A stretch of 64,000 nt of DNA from an uncultured Olsenella sp. (lineage in GTDB: Bacteria > Actinomycetota > Coriobacteriia > Coriobacteriales > Atopobiaceae), in NCBI GenBank assembly GCA_949291295.1, contig CASEVE010000007.1, positions 22,112 to 86,111 on the forward strand, given 5' to 3'. Shown here one piece after another: positions 48,440-60,654 of the stretch. The notes beneath the pieces are model-generated. The model had not been told where the DNA came from. It worked only from the letters and a program-made list of their open reading frames with translations, and ran no database searches. Position numbers and translations under genes: made by a program. Positions within the stretch are counted from its first letter, which is position 1; every line of letters begins with the position of its first letter.

Positions 48440-51031
48440 ATGAGAGAGACCTTCGACATTACGGGCATGACCTGCGCGGCGTGCTCGGCGCGCGTGCAGA
48501 AGGCGGCAGGCGAGGTGCCCGGCGTGGCTTGCGCCAACGTGAACCTGCTCAAGAACTCGATGGAGCTCGACTACGACGGCTCGCCCGAGACGGCCGCCGC
48601 CGTGGTGGAGGCCATCGAGAAGTCCGGCTACGGGGCCGCCCGTCGCGCGTCGGCTGGCGAGAAGGGCCGCGTCGCCGCGTCCGCCGAGCGCCCCGGTGCG
48701 GCCGCCGAGAAGGCCATCCGCGAGAAACGCAACCAGTTGATCATCTCCGCGGTCTTCTCGGTCCCGCTTTTTTACGTGGCCATGGGCCCGATGTTCGGCT
48801 GGCCGCAGCCGCCCGCGCTCGCGGGGGAGGCCAACCTCGAGGCGCTCGGCCTCACGCAGCTTTTGCTCTGCGCGCCGATCCTCTTTGTGAACCGCCACTA
48901 CTTCATCACCGGCTTCAAGACGCTTGCGCATCGCGCACCCAACATGGACTCGCTCATCGCCCTGGGCTCGGCGGCGTCTGCTGCCTGGAGCATCGCTCAG
49001 CTCTACCGCATGGCCTGGGCTGCGGGCGCGGGTGACATGGCAACGCTGCACGACGCCGCGCACAGCCTCTACTTTGACTCCGCCGGCATGATCCTCACCC
49101 TCATCACGCTGGGCAAGTTCTTCGAGGCGCGTGCCAAGGGCCGCACCACGGACGCCATCACCGCCCTCATGGACCTTGCGCCCAAGACGGCCACGGTCGT
49201 GCGCGATGGCGAGGAGATCGAGGTTCCCACCGAGGATGTGCAGGTAGGGGAGCGCGTGATTGTGCGCGCCGGCGAGTCCGTGCCGGTTGACGGCGTGGTG
49301 GTTGAGGGCGCCGCCGCCGTGGACGAGTCTGCCATCACCGGCGAGAGCGTGCCGCGGGAGTTGGGTGTGGGCGATCGCGTGACCGGCGCCACGGTATCCA
49401 CGCGCGGCTGGTTTGCGATGGAGGCGCGCGCCGTCGGCGACGACACCACGCTCGCCGGAATCATCCGCCTCGTGGACGAGGCCACGAGCTCCAAGGCCCC
49501 TATCGAGCGCATGGCAGACAAGATCGCCGGTGTCTTCGTGCCCGTGGTCATCGCCATCGCAGTGGTGACGTTCGTGGCGTGGCTCGCGCTCGCGGGCGAC
49601 GTGGCCACGGCGCTCACGCATGCCATCTCGATCCTCGTGATCTCCTGCCCGTGCGCGCTCGGCCTGGCCACGCCCACGGCCATCATGGTGGGCACGGGCC
49701 GCGGCGCCGCCAACGGCATCCTCATCAAGTCCGCCGAGGCGCTCGAGACCGCCTGCAACGTGGACGCCGTCGTGCTGGACAAGACCGGCACCGTGACGGC
49801 GGGCGAGCCGCGCGTGACGGACGTCCTTCTCGCCCCCGGCGTGACTGAGGCGGAACTTCTGCGCGTGGCCTCCTCCCTCGAGCGCAAGAGCGAGCACCCG
49901 CTGGCAGGCGCCATCTGCACCTACGCGGACGAGAAGTGCCCGGATGCCGAGAAGGGCATGCGCGTCGAGAAGTTCGAGCAGGTTGCGGGTGGCGGCCTCT
50001 CTGCGATGGTGGACGGTGCGCCCGCGCTTGCCGGCAACGCGCGCCTCATGGCCGCGAGCGGCGTTGGGCTCGGCGAGCTTGCGAATGCGGCCGCAGCGCT
50101 CGCAGACGACGGCAAGACCCCGCTGTTCTTCTCGCTTTCCGGCCGCGCGCTTGGGATGGTCGCCGTGGCCGACCCCGTGAAGCCCACGAGCGCCGCCGCG
50201 ATCGAGCGCCTGCGCGCGATGGGGGCCCGCACGGTGCTGCTCACCGGCGACCAGGAGCGCACCGCCGCCGCCGTGGCGCGCCGGGTGGGCGTGGACGAGG
50301 TCATCGCCGGCGTGCTGCCCGCGCAGAAGGAGGCCAAGGTCCGCGAGATGCAGGAGGCCGGACGCACCGTCGCCATGGTCGGTGACGGCATCAACGACGC
50401 GCCGGCGCTGGCGCGCGCGGACGTGGGAATTGCCATCGGTGCCGGAACGGACGTGGCCATCTCCTCGGCCGACGTGGTGCTCATGCACTCCGACCCGGCC
50501 GACGTGGCCACTGCCATGGAGCTCTCCCGCGCCACGATGAGAAACATAAAGCAGAACCTCTTCTGGGCGCTCTTCTACAACGCCATCTGCATCCCCGTGG
50601 CCGCCGGAGCGCTCTCACCCTGGGGCGTGACGCTGAACCCCATGATTGGCGCGGCCGCCATGGGCTTCTCGTCCGTCTTTGTGGTGACAAACGCGCTTCG
50701 TCTGCGCACCTGGAAGCCGAGCGAGCGCACGGCGTCCGAGGCAACCCCGGCCGCTGACGTGGCCGTGTCCGTTGAGAGCGTCGCTGGCGCGCCCGCGTTC
50801 GCGACCGAGAGAAGGGAACCAACCATGACCAAGACCCTGAACGTCACCGGCATGATGTGCCAGCACTGCGTCGCGCACGTGAAGAAGGCGCTCGAGGGCG
50901 TCGACGGCGTGAGCGCGGTTGACGTGAACCTCGAGGCTGGCACCGCGACGGTCGAGGCCGCCGACTCCGTGACTGACGAGGCCCTGGTGGCTGCCGTCGT
51001 GGACGCCGGCTACGAGGCAGTCGTCGCGTAG
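48440..51031 (+). CDS. copA: Copper-exporting P1B-type ATPase with a copper-binding domain at each end
   Basis: 863 residues. An N-terminal HMA domain (GMTCAAC, Cys12/Cys15) precedes the P-type core: membrane CPC motif (ISCPCALGLATPTA), phosphorylation DKTGT, SEHPLAGAI and MVGDGINDAPAL. It pumps Cu(I) out of the cytoplasm. A second HMA (GMMCQHC, Cys807/Cys810) is fused at the C-terminus after a linker, which is unusual, since CopZ is normally a separate gene. An internal start before this domain is described separately. GGAGG precedes ATG 48440. Confidence 0.94.
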   Translation: MRETFDITGMTCAACSARVQKAAGEVPGVACANVNLLKNSMELDYDGSPETAAAVVEAIEKSGYGAARRASAGEKGRVAASAERPGAAAEKAIREKRNQLIISAVFSVPLFYVAMGPMFGWPQPPALAGEANLEALGLTQLLLCAPILFVNRHYFITGFKTLAHRAPNMDSLIALGSAASAAWSIAQLYRMAWAAGAGDMATLHDAAHSLYFDSAGMILTLITLGKFFEARAKGRTTDAITALMDLAPKTATVVRDGEEIEVPTEDVQVGERVIVRAGESVPVDGVVVEGAAAVDESAITGESVPRELGVGDRVTGATVSTRGWFAMEARAVGDDTTLAGIIRLVDEATSSKAPIERMADKIAGVFVPVVIAIAVVTFVAWLALAGDVATALTHAISILVISCPCALGLATPTAIMVGTGRGAANGILIKSAEALETACNVDAVVLDKTGTVTAGEPRVTDVLLAPGVTEAELLRVASSLERKSEHPLAGAICTYADEKCPDAEKGMRVEKFEQVAGGGLSAMVDGAPALAGNARLMAASGVGLGELANAAAALADDGKTPLFFSLSGRALGMVAVADPVKPTSAAAIERLRAMGARTVLLTGDQERTAAAVARRVGVDEVIAGVLPAQKEAKVREMQEAGRTVAMVGDGINDAPALARADVGIAIGAGTDVAISSADVVLMHSDPADVATAMELSRATMRNIKQNLFWALFYNAICIPVAAGALSPWGVTLNPMIGAAAMGFSSVFVVTNALRLRTWKPSERTASEATPAADVAVSVESVAGAPAFATERREPTMTKTLNVTGMMCQHCVAHVKKALEGVDGVSAVDVNLEAGTATVEAADSVTDEALVAAVVDAGYEAVVA
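50825..51031 (+). CDS. Possible internally initiated CopZ-like chaperone within copA
   Basis: In frame with copA, ATG 50825 is preceded at seven bases by AGAAGGGA. Starting there gives a 68-residue protein of exactly CopZ size with GMMCQHC at residues 9-15. The preceding linker (ATERREPT) is where such a ribosome site would be placed. It may be the relic of a fusion or still make free chaperone. Production is inferred. Confidence 0.45.
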   Translation: MTKTLNVTGMMCQHCVAHVKKALEGVDGVSAVDVNLEAGTATVEAADSVTDEALVAAVVDAGYEAVVA

Positions 51032-51092
51032 AAGGCCGCGCGGTAGGTACTACAATGGGTCGGCTCCAATCGCACGTCAGAAGGACCGACCC

Positions 51093-52301
51093 ATGAATCT
51101 CACTCCCGACCAGAGACGCGTCGTCTACACGCTGGGCTTCTGCGGCCTTGTCTCTGCTGCCGACAACTGGTTTGTCTCGCCGGCGCTGCCCGCCATCGCA
51201 AACGCGATGGGCGTGGCGGCCTCCGCGGCAGCTATCGTGCTCACCGCATACCTCGTTCCGTATGGCCTGCTCCAGCCCGTGTGCGGCACGCTCGGTGACC
51301 GCTTTGGCCGCCTGCGCGTGCTCCATGTGATCGTGGCTGGCCTTGCCGCGGGGACGTTTCTCTGTGCCGTGGCTCCCACGCTGCCGCTGCTTGTGGCGGC
51401 GCGCGTGCTCACGGGCTGCTTTGCCGCGGGTATCATCGCCGTCTCTCAGGCACACGTCGGAGACGTGGTTGGCCCTAAGCGTCGCGGTGCGGCGGTGGGC
51501 GTCCTCATGGGCATCACCTTCACCGGCCAGGGCCTCTCCTCGGGTCTGGGCGGCATCATCACGGACCTCATGAGCTGGCGCGCGGCCTTTGCCTGCTTTG
51601 GCGTGCTTGCGCTGGTCGCGCTCGTGCTGCTCTGGCGGCTTCCGCATCCCGTGGCGTCGGCGGGCGATTCAGGCACCGCGCCTGCGACCGCAGCGCCCCA
51701 GGGCAACTTCTTTGCCCGCGCTGCGCGAATCTTCTTCGGCAGCCATCGCGCGGTCTATTTCGTCGCTTGCACGACGGGCCTCGTCTTCCTGGGCGTCTAT
51801 GGCTTCATGGGAACCTTCCTTGCTGAGCGCTGCGGCCTCGGCTCCACGCAGGCGGGCCTCATCATGATGCTCTACGGCGTGATGTGCCTGGTGGGTGGTA
51901 CCGTCTCCGGTCGCATTGGGGCAACGCATGGCCCGCGTGGCGTCATCTACGTTGGTGAGACCTCGGGGCTTCTCGCCATTGCGGCGCTTCTTGCGGTGGG
52001 TGTCACGGGCTCCTGGGTGCCGGCGCTTCTCGCCGCGGGCGCGCTTGGCTTTGGCTACATCCTCACGCAGCCCACGCTCGTCTCGCTCTCCATGGACGCC
52101 GACCCCGCACAGACCGGCCTTTGTACCGGACTCATTGGTCTCGGCGTCTTTGCGGGAGGCGGCGTGGGGTCTGCCATGGGCGGTCAGCTTGTGGCGTTTG
52201 GTGGCTATCAGCTTCTGTGGATTGCGGCGGCGCTGCTGCTGGTGCTGCAGCTCGTGGTTGGCGGCCGAGCGCTTGCCGCTCTGGGTCGCAGCTCGCGATA
52301 A
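51093..52301 (+). CDS. MFS transporter
   Basis: 402 residues, about 12 membrane segments. The MFS signature is in loop 2-3 (GTLGDRFGRLRVLH), with GFMGTFLAERCGL at the start of the second half. It belongs to the drug/sugar exporter type by length, but the substrate is unknown. AGAAGGACCGACCC precedes ATG 51093. It follows copA by 61 bases; no terminator is seen between, so cotranscription is possible. Confidence 0.85.
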   Translation: MNLTPDQRRVVYTLGFCGLVSAADNWFVSPALPAIANAMGVAASAAAIVLTAYLVPYGLLQPVCGTLGDRFGRLRVLHVIVAGLAAGTFLCAVAPTLPLLVAARVLTGCFAAGIIAVSQAHVGDVVGPKRRGAAVGVLMGITFTGQGLSSGLGGIITDLMSWRAAFACFGVLALVALVLLWRLPHPVASAGDSGTAPATAAPQGNFFARAARIFFGSHRAVYFVACTTGLVFLGVYGFMGTFLAERCGLGSTQAGLIMMLYGVMCLVGGTVSGRIGATHGPRGVIYVGETSGLLAIAALLAVGVTGSWVPALLAAGALGFGYILTQPTLVSLSMDADPAQTGLCTGLIGLGVFAGGGVGSAMGGQLVAFGGYQLLWIAAALLLVLQLVVGGRALAALGRSSR

Positions 52302-52336
52302 CGCCGGACACTCCGTTAAAGCGATCGCGTCTGTGA

Positions 52337-54577
<2,241 letters not shown>

Positions 54578-54675
54578 CCGCCGATTTGGCGGTTCTTGAG
54601 GCGGGCTCCACGTCGTGTTCGTTCCAGGTTTCCGCGGGTACACTAAATCTAAGCGCAGGAGAAAGGTTAACGCTC

Positions 54676-54948
54676 ATGATGTATCCGTACATGACGCTTG
54701 CTGACGGGACGGAGGTTGTCCACTCCCAGATTATCGAGAAGAACGGCGTGCAGACGGTGCTCGTTCATTTTGAGCGTCCCGCAGAGGGCGGTTTTGACTC
54801 GGCGCGCTGCGAGCTCCCTGAGTACTCTTGGACGTCCTGGGAGGGACACTTCTCTGATGAGGATATGTCATTCTTTAATGAGTATCTGCGCAACAATGCG
54901 CACCTCATCTACCGTTACGCCGCGAGTGGGGGAGTCAGGGTTGCCTAG
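54676..54948 (+). CDS. Small conserved protein paired with DUF4160 remnant
   Basis: 90 residues beginning MMYPYMTLADGTEVVHSQII and ending RYAASGGVRVA. I recognise the pattern (PYM-LADGTE, then FSDEDMSFF and an AHL helix) as a small protein usually encoded directly before a DUF4160 gene. A GAAAGG site lies upstream of ATG 54676, and TACACT near 54639 may be the -10. The pair looks like a two-gene toxin-antitoxin-type unit, but I know of no proof of activity. Confidence 0.55.
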   Translation: MMYPYMTLADGTEVVHSQIIEKNGVQTVLVHFERPAEGGFDSARCELPEYSWTSWEGHFSDEDMSFFNEYLRNNAHLIYRYAASGGVRVA

Positions 54949-55207
54949 TCTCTTTCTCATTGGCGGTTACCGCGTGTTCTTTTGGTCGAACGAAGCGGGA
55001 GAGCCCGTTCACGTGCATGTGTGCAAAGGCTCGCCTTACGCGAGCATTATGACGTCTGCGTATACTGGGGCAGCGGCGCCAAAACACAACGAAAGGCTTG
55101 TATGCAGCTCACAGATTTGCGACCCAACTATGGTCGCATTGACTTTGAAGGCTTGCCCAACACGCGTGACCTCGGCGGGCTTCCCGGCGCTGAGAGCAGG
55201 TGCGTGA
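54941..55207 (+). pseudogene. DUF4160 gene remnant
   Basis: A TTG start at 54941, behind GGGGGAG and overlapping the previous stop, gives MPSLFLIGGYRVFFWSNEAG then EPVHVHVCKG, the first 30 residues of a DUF4160 protein. After that the frame loses family character, overlaps the next gene's promoter and start, and lacks the usual C-terminal helices. A deletion has most likely removed the 3' half. Confidence 0.55.
55061..55066 (+). promoter_or_regulatory. Likely -10 element TATACT of the phosphatase gene
   Basis: TATACT lies 35 bases before the phosphatase start codon, within the degraded DUF4160 sequence. No clear -35 box. Confidence 0.35.
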
Positions 55208-55875
55208 GGCGCGGCCTGCTCCTTCGCTCGGGCACGCTCTACTTTGCCACCCGTGCGGACTGCGAGCGCCTTCAGGAGGAGTATCACCTTCGCGCGGTGG
55301 TTGACCTGCGCGGTGAGGACGAGCTCGCGGAGTATCCCGACGGAATGGAGCGCCTTCCCGGCGTGCGCTACGTTCACGCCGATGCGCTCAAGGGCACCGT
55401 TGCTGGAATCTCCCAGAACGCTGAGGCCCGCGCCCAGCTTGAGGCGGCCCGTACCAACGACGACGATCCCGCGAGCTTCATGGAGATGGTCTACCCGCAC
55501 ATCCTGCTGGGGGAGTCCGGCATTGCCGCCTATCGCGCGCTCCTGCGCACCATCCTCGAGACTACCGACGGCGCCGTTCTCTGGCACTGCCACTTTGGGC
55601 GCGATCGCTGCGGCATGGGGAGCATGCTCGTCGAGGCGGTTCTCGGTGTGCCAATGGACGCGATGGAGAAAGACTACCTTGCCACCAACCGCTTCAACCC
55701 CGATCCAGCGGACGAGCGTACAGACGCCAACCTGCGCTTTATTCGCGCTGCGGTGGCAGCGGTGACGCGCGAGTTCGGCGGAATCGAGGGCTACGTGCGC
55801 GAGGCGTTGGGCATTACGGACGCGGAGATTGCAGAGCTGCGAGCTCATTACCTCGAGCCGGTGGTGCACCCGTAG
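55102..55875 (+). CDS. Protein tyrosine phosphatase (Y_phosphatase3 type)
   Basis: 257 residues. The N-terminal NTRDLGGLPG is the hallmark of this family, and the CX5R active site is HCHFGRDR with Cys163 and Arg169. A VVDLRGEDE loop near residue 70 and the general shape match bacterial tyrosine/lipid phosphatases. The target (phosphotyrosine or phosphoinositide) is unknown. GAAAGG precedes ATG 55102. Confidence 0.88.
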   Translation: MQLTDLRPNYGRIDFEGLPNTRDLGGLPGAESRCVRRGLLLRSGTLYFATRADCERLQEEYHLRAVVDLRGEDELAEYPDGMERLPGVRYVHADALKGTVAGISQNAEARAQLEAARTNDDDPASFMEMVYPHILLGESGIAAYRALLRTILETTDGAVLWHCHFGRDRCGMGSMLVEAVLGVPMDAMEKDYLATNRFNPDPADERTDANLRFIRAAVAAVTREFGGIEGYVREALGITDAEIAELRAHYLEPVVHP

Positions 55876-55879
55876 GCGC

Positions 55880-56070
55880 GTCCCCAAAAACGAAGCTGTG
55901 GCGCGTTCTTCTCGCTTATTTGTGCCACAGCTTAGATTTTGGGGACTAATTGAGGGGATCTCGTGCCACGGCCCCACTTTCGGGGACGCTCATCAGACGC
56001 CCCTGCCACAGCCTCACTTTCGGCAACGTGCAGCCAAACGCCGTGCTGCAGCCTCACGTTCCGGGACACA
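55880..56070. repeat. Inverted repeat followed by four 40/41-bp tandem units
   Basis: GTCCCCAAAAACGAAGCTGTGGC (first part at 55880) pairs with a copy at 55924-55946 across 21 bases. Units beginning TGCC or TGCT start at 55923, 55964, 56004 and 56044 (period 41, 40, 40), sharing TGCCACAGCCTCACTTTCGG with decay. The period matches the 30305-30534 element. The hairpin may also terminate the phosphatase gene. Confidence 0.7.
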
Positions 56071-56090
56071 GCGCGAGAATGGCCACCACC

Positions 56091-56945
56091 TCACACGGGC
56101 GCGTTCTGGTGGCGCCAATCGCGCGGCGAGACGCCGTAGACGCTCTTGAAAGCGCGCGAGAAGTGCAACTGGTTGGGATAGCCCACAGCGCGTCCCACCT
56201 CGCCAACGGGCAGTGACGTGAGTTTGAGCAGCTCGGTTGCCTTGAACATCCGGTGCCCGATGAGGTACTGCTGGGGAGACTTTCCCGTTGCCGCCTTGAA
56301 GACCTTGCCAAAGTAGCTTCGATTGAGCCCGGCACGCTTTGCGATGTCCTCTACGTTGATGTCGCTTTGATAGTTGCCCTTTATGAAGTCGATCGCCTCG
56401 CGGATATAGAAGCCGTGAATCTTGCTTCCCGCCTGCTCCGGCTCGTGGTCAACGGAGCGCAGCAGGTAGTCAAGAAAGAGGTAGGTGTGTCCCACGAGGT
56501 GAAGGGCGGAGGAGTCCCGGTTGGCAACGAGGTAGCGCATCTCCTCGACCATGCGCGCGCGGCGCTCGCTTGACAGCGACCGGTAGACGGGGGAGGAGGG
56601 CGTGAGTCCAACCATCTCAAGCTCGTCGGCTACGCGGATACCGTCAAACTCGACCCATATGTACTCCCATGGATCGTCAAGGTCGGCCACGTAGGTGTTC
56701 ACCTGATTGGGAAAGATGAGAAACCCCTCTCCCTCCGAGAGGCGATGATCGCTCTTGACGCCGTTTTCATCCGTCGTCATGAGAAGGCCGCGCCCGGAGA
56801 TGATGTAGTGAAAGAGGTAATGGGACCGTCGGGCGGGGCCGAAGGCGTGCCCTGGCTCGCAGGCCTCACGCCCGTATTGAAACGGCATGAGGTCAACATA
56901 GTGACCATGGGGAAACGTGGAGAACTCAAGCTCGTGGGTAGTCAT
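56091..56945 (-). CDS. AraC-family regulator of the alpha-galactoside locus
   Basis: 284 residues. An N-terminal cupin-like sugar-binding domain (FHYIISGRGLLMTTDENG, GEGFLIFPNQVNTYVAD) precedes two helix-turn-helix units from residue 190 (VEDIAKRAGLNRSYFGKVFKAATGKSPQQYL, VGRAVGYPNQLHFSRAFKSVYG). This is the MsmR/RafR layout. It is divergent from the sugar transporter, and direct and inverted repeats in the 416-base gap are likely binding sites. It would activate the transporter and GH36 gene when an alpha-galactoside is present. Confidence 0.9.
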   Translation of the reverse strand: MTTHELEFSTFPHGHYVDLMPFQYGREACEPGHAFGPARRSHYLFHYIISGRGLLMTTDENGVKSDHRLSEGEGFLIFPNQVNTYVADLDDPWEYIWVEFDGIRVADELEMVGLTPSSPVYRSLSSERRARMVEEMRYLVANRDSSALHLVGHTYLFLDYLLRSVDHEPEQAGSKIHGFYIREAIDFIKGNYQSDINVEDIAKRAGLNRSYFGKVFKAATGKSPQQYLIGHRMFKATELLKLTSLPVGEVGRAVGYPNQLHFSRAFKSVYGVSPRDWRHQNAPV

Positions 56946-57361
56946 ATCTTTCTCCCTTATGAGCGTTGCGTAAGCAACTCATGACCCTATGTCGCATTAT
57001 GCATGGTTTGTAGCAATCACATCATATAGAAAAACGGTAAAGCGAGCAAAATGATAAAAATAAACAGCGAAAACTGGAATCGATACCGTATGTCCAGAAT
57101 CCTAAAAATAGCCATGTACCTGCGCATTTAGAAAATGGAAAAACCACTCGCCAGGAAAAGAAATCCGTTCGGCGAAATCATGCAATCTTTGTGAAAACTG
57201 GAACTACCTGATTATACAGACTAAACGCGCAAAACAATATAAACCATACCAAATCGAGTATATTTTCGCCGAAAAATGCAAACCTAGAATTAAGACAACG
57301 TAAGGTGGGGCCCGAGCTAGCGTGTGCGCGCGTTAGCTGGGCAGGGAGAAAGGTTGCGCAA
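56946..57361. promoter_or_regulatory. AT-rich divergent control region with paired repeats
   Basis: A 416-base stretch, far richer in AT than the rest of the window. GAAAACTGGAA occurs twice in direct orientation (57069-57079 and 57193-57203). TTCGGCGAAA (57168-57177) recurs inverted as TTTCGCCGAA (57264-57273). TATACA near 57224 is a possible -10. These fit half-sites for the AraC-type regulator and perhaps a second sugar regulator. No gene is seen here. Confidence 0.55.
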
Positions 57362-58464
<1,103 letters not shown>

Positions 58465-58482
58465 GGAAGGAGGGCACACCTT

Positions 58483-59772
58483 ATGCAGAAAAGAGCACTG
58501 ACACGTCGCTCCTTCCTCGGGCTCTCAGCTGCCGTTGCTGCCGGCCTCGCGCTCACGGGCTGCGAGGGCGAGCGCTCCGACGGCAGGACCGAGGTGGAGT
58601 TCGTCTCCTACAAGCGCGAGGCCGTGAGCATCTTCGATGCCCTCACCGCTGAGTTCAACGAGACCAACGATCACATCTACCTCAACTTCAACAGCCCCAA
58701 CGACGCCGTCACCATCATGAAGACGCGCTTTGTGCGCGAGGACTACCCCGACGTCGTGGCCATCGGCGGCGACGCCTCCTACGCGGACTTCGTGGACTCC
58801 AACATCCTGTCGGACATGACTGACTATCCCGGCATGGCCAAGGTTCAGCCTGCCTACCAGGAGATCATGAAGAGCGTCACCTACGTTCCGATGGACGGCA
58901 TCTACGGCGTCCCCTACATCGCCAACGCCGCGGGCATGCTCTACAACAAGGACATGTTTGCCGAGAAGGGCTGGGAGATCCCCACAACCTGGACCGAGTT
59001 CTGCGACCTCTGCGAGAAGATCAAGGCCGAGGGCGAGGTGCTTCCGCTCTACCTGGGCTTCCTTGACACCTGGACGATCCTCTCGCCGTGGAACTCCATG
59101 CTCGTGGAGCTTGTTCCCTCTGACCACATCCGCAAGGTCAACGCAGGCGAGGCCAAGTTCGCGGACTACTACCGCGAGCCTGCCGAGAAGCTCTACAAGC
59201 TCCTCGAGTACGCTGAGGACGGCCCCATGGCCTACAGCTACGAGGACGCCTGCACGGCCTTTGCCCGCGGTCAGTCCGCGATGTTCCCCTGCGGCTCCTT
59301 TGCCGTCCCGCAGATTCTGGGCGCCAACCCGGACATGAACATCGGCCTCTTTGCCATGCCCGCCTCCGATGACCCCGACGACCGCATCGTCGTCTCCGGC
59401 GTCGACCTGTGCTGGAACATGACAACGGCCAACGAGGACCATCGCGAGCTGGTCTACGAGGTCATCGACTTCCTCAACCAGCCCGAGAACCTCCAGACCT
59501 ACATCGACGACCAGAAGGCCATCCCCTGCATCGAGGGTGACTTCACGCTTGACCCGCTCTTCGACGACATCCAGGAGTTCCTGGACGAGGGCAAGGTCAT
59601 CGACTACCCCGACCACTCCTACCCGTCGGGCATGGCCTGCGATGCCCAGCTCCAGGCCTTCCTCATGGACGGCGACGTGGACGCGTTTCTCGCCAACTGG
59701 GACAACCTCTGGCAGCGCTACAACAAGACGGTCATCCGCAAGTACAACGAGTACATGGCGAATCAGGGATAA
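58483..59772 (+). CDS. Sugar ABC transporter solute-binding lipoprotein
   Basis: 429 residues. A twin-arginine-like start (LTRRSFLGLSAAV) and lipobox LTGC (Cys27) anchor it to the outer face of the membrane. The mature part is a type 1 extracellular solute-binding protein (PYIANAAGMLYNKDMF, FPCGSFAVPQIL). With the downstream GH36 gene, an alpha-galactoside such as raffinose or melibiose is the likely ligand. GGAAGGAGGG lies upstream of ATG 58483. Confidence 0.9.
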   Translation: MQKRALTRRSFLGLSAAVAAGLALTGCEGERSDGRTEVEFVSYKREAVSIFDALTAEFNETNDHIYLNFNSPNDAVTIMKTRFVREDYPDVVAIGGDASYADFVDSNILSDMTDYPGMAKVQPAYQEIMKSVTYVPMDGIYGVPYIANAAGMLYNKDMFAEKGWEIPTTWTEFCDLCEKIKAEGEVLPLYLGFLDTWTILSPWNSMLVELVPSDHIRKVNAGEAKFADYYREPAEKLYKLLEYAEDGPMAYSYEDACTAFARGQSAMFPCGSFAVPQILGANPDMNIGLFAMPASDDPDDRIVVSGVDLCWNMTTANEDHRELVYEVIDFLNQPENLQTYIDDQKAIPCIEGDFTLDPLFDDIQEFLDEGKVIDYPDHSYPSGMACDAQLQAFLMDGDVDAFLANWDNLWQRYNKTVIRKYNEYMANQG

Positions 59773-59784
59773 GGAGGGAAGCAC

Positions 59785-60654
59785 ATGGCAAGCATCGCTG
59801 TATCAAAGGCGGGGTCTGATAGGAACCGCACCTTCCTCGCAATCCTGATCCCCGTTCTGATCCTGTTCATTGCGTTCAACACCATTCCTCTGCTCACGGG
59901 CTTCTTCTACAGCTTCACGGACTCCAAGGGCTACGGTGCCTTTGAGATCGTGGGCCTGCAGAACTACATCGATCTGTTCCAGGACGCCCGCGTGGGCAAC
60001 TCGTACCTGTTCACGTTCAAGATCGCCGTCGTCTCGACGATTCTGGTCAACGTGATATCGCTCGTCCTGGCCATTGGCCTCTCGAGCAAGATCAAGTTCA
60101 AGAGCGCCCTGCGCGGCATCTACTTTGTGCCCCGCATCCTCGGCGGCCTCGTCGTTGGCTATGTGTTCAGCTACTTCTTCACCTATATCGTGCCCGCCCT
60201 CACCGGGACCACCTCGATGCTCGCGAGCACCGAGTGGGCATGGGTGGCCATCGTCGTGGTTCTCGTCTGGCAGGCCTGTGCGCAGACCACGATCATCTAC
60301 ATCACTGGCCTCTCCTCGGTTCCTGAGGACGTCTACGAGGCCGGCGCCCTCGACGGCGCCACGGGCTGGGACAAGTTCCGCTACCTCACGTTCCCGCTCA
60401 TCATGCCGTCCATTACCACCAACATGGTGCTCGTCATGAAGGACATGCTCATGACCTTCGACCAGATCGTGGCCATGACCTCCGGCGGCCCGGCGCAGTC
60501 CACCGAGTCCATCTCGTACCTCATCTACCAGAACGGCCTCAACAACAGCCAGTTTGGCTTCCAGTGCGCCAACGCCGTGATCTTCTTCATCGTCATCGCC
60601 GTGATCTCCATTGCCCAGACCAAGTTCCTGAACAGTAAGGAGGAGCAGCTCTAA
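59785..60654 (+). CDS. Sugar ABC transporter permease (MsmF-like)
   Basis: 289 residues, six membrane segments. The coupling motif is EAGALDGATGWDKFRYLTFPLIMPSI. It is the MalF/MsmF-type half of the channel. GGAGGG precedes ATG 59785, 12 bases after the binding-protein stop, and its own stop overlaps the next start by one base. Confidence 0.93.
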   Translation: MASIAVSKAGSDRNRTFLAILIPVLILFIAFNTIPLLTGFFYSFTDSKGYGAFEIVGLQNYIDLFQDARVGNSYLFTFKIAVVSTILVNVISLVLAIGLSSKIKFKSALRGIYFVPRILGGLVVGYVFSYFFTYIVPALTGTTSMLASTEWAWVAIVVVLVWQACAQTTIIYITGLSSVPEDVYEAGALDGATGWDKFRYLTFPLIMPSITTNMVLVMKDMLMTFDQIVAMTSGGPAQSTESISYLIYQNGLNNSQFGFQCANAVIFFIVIAVISIAQTKFLNSKEEQL

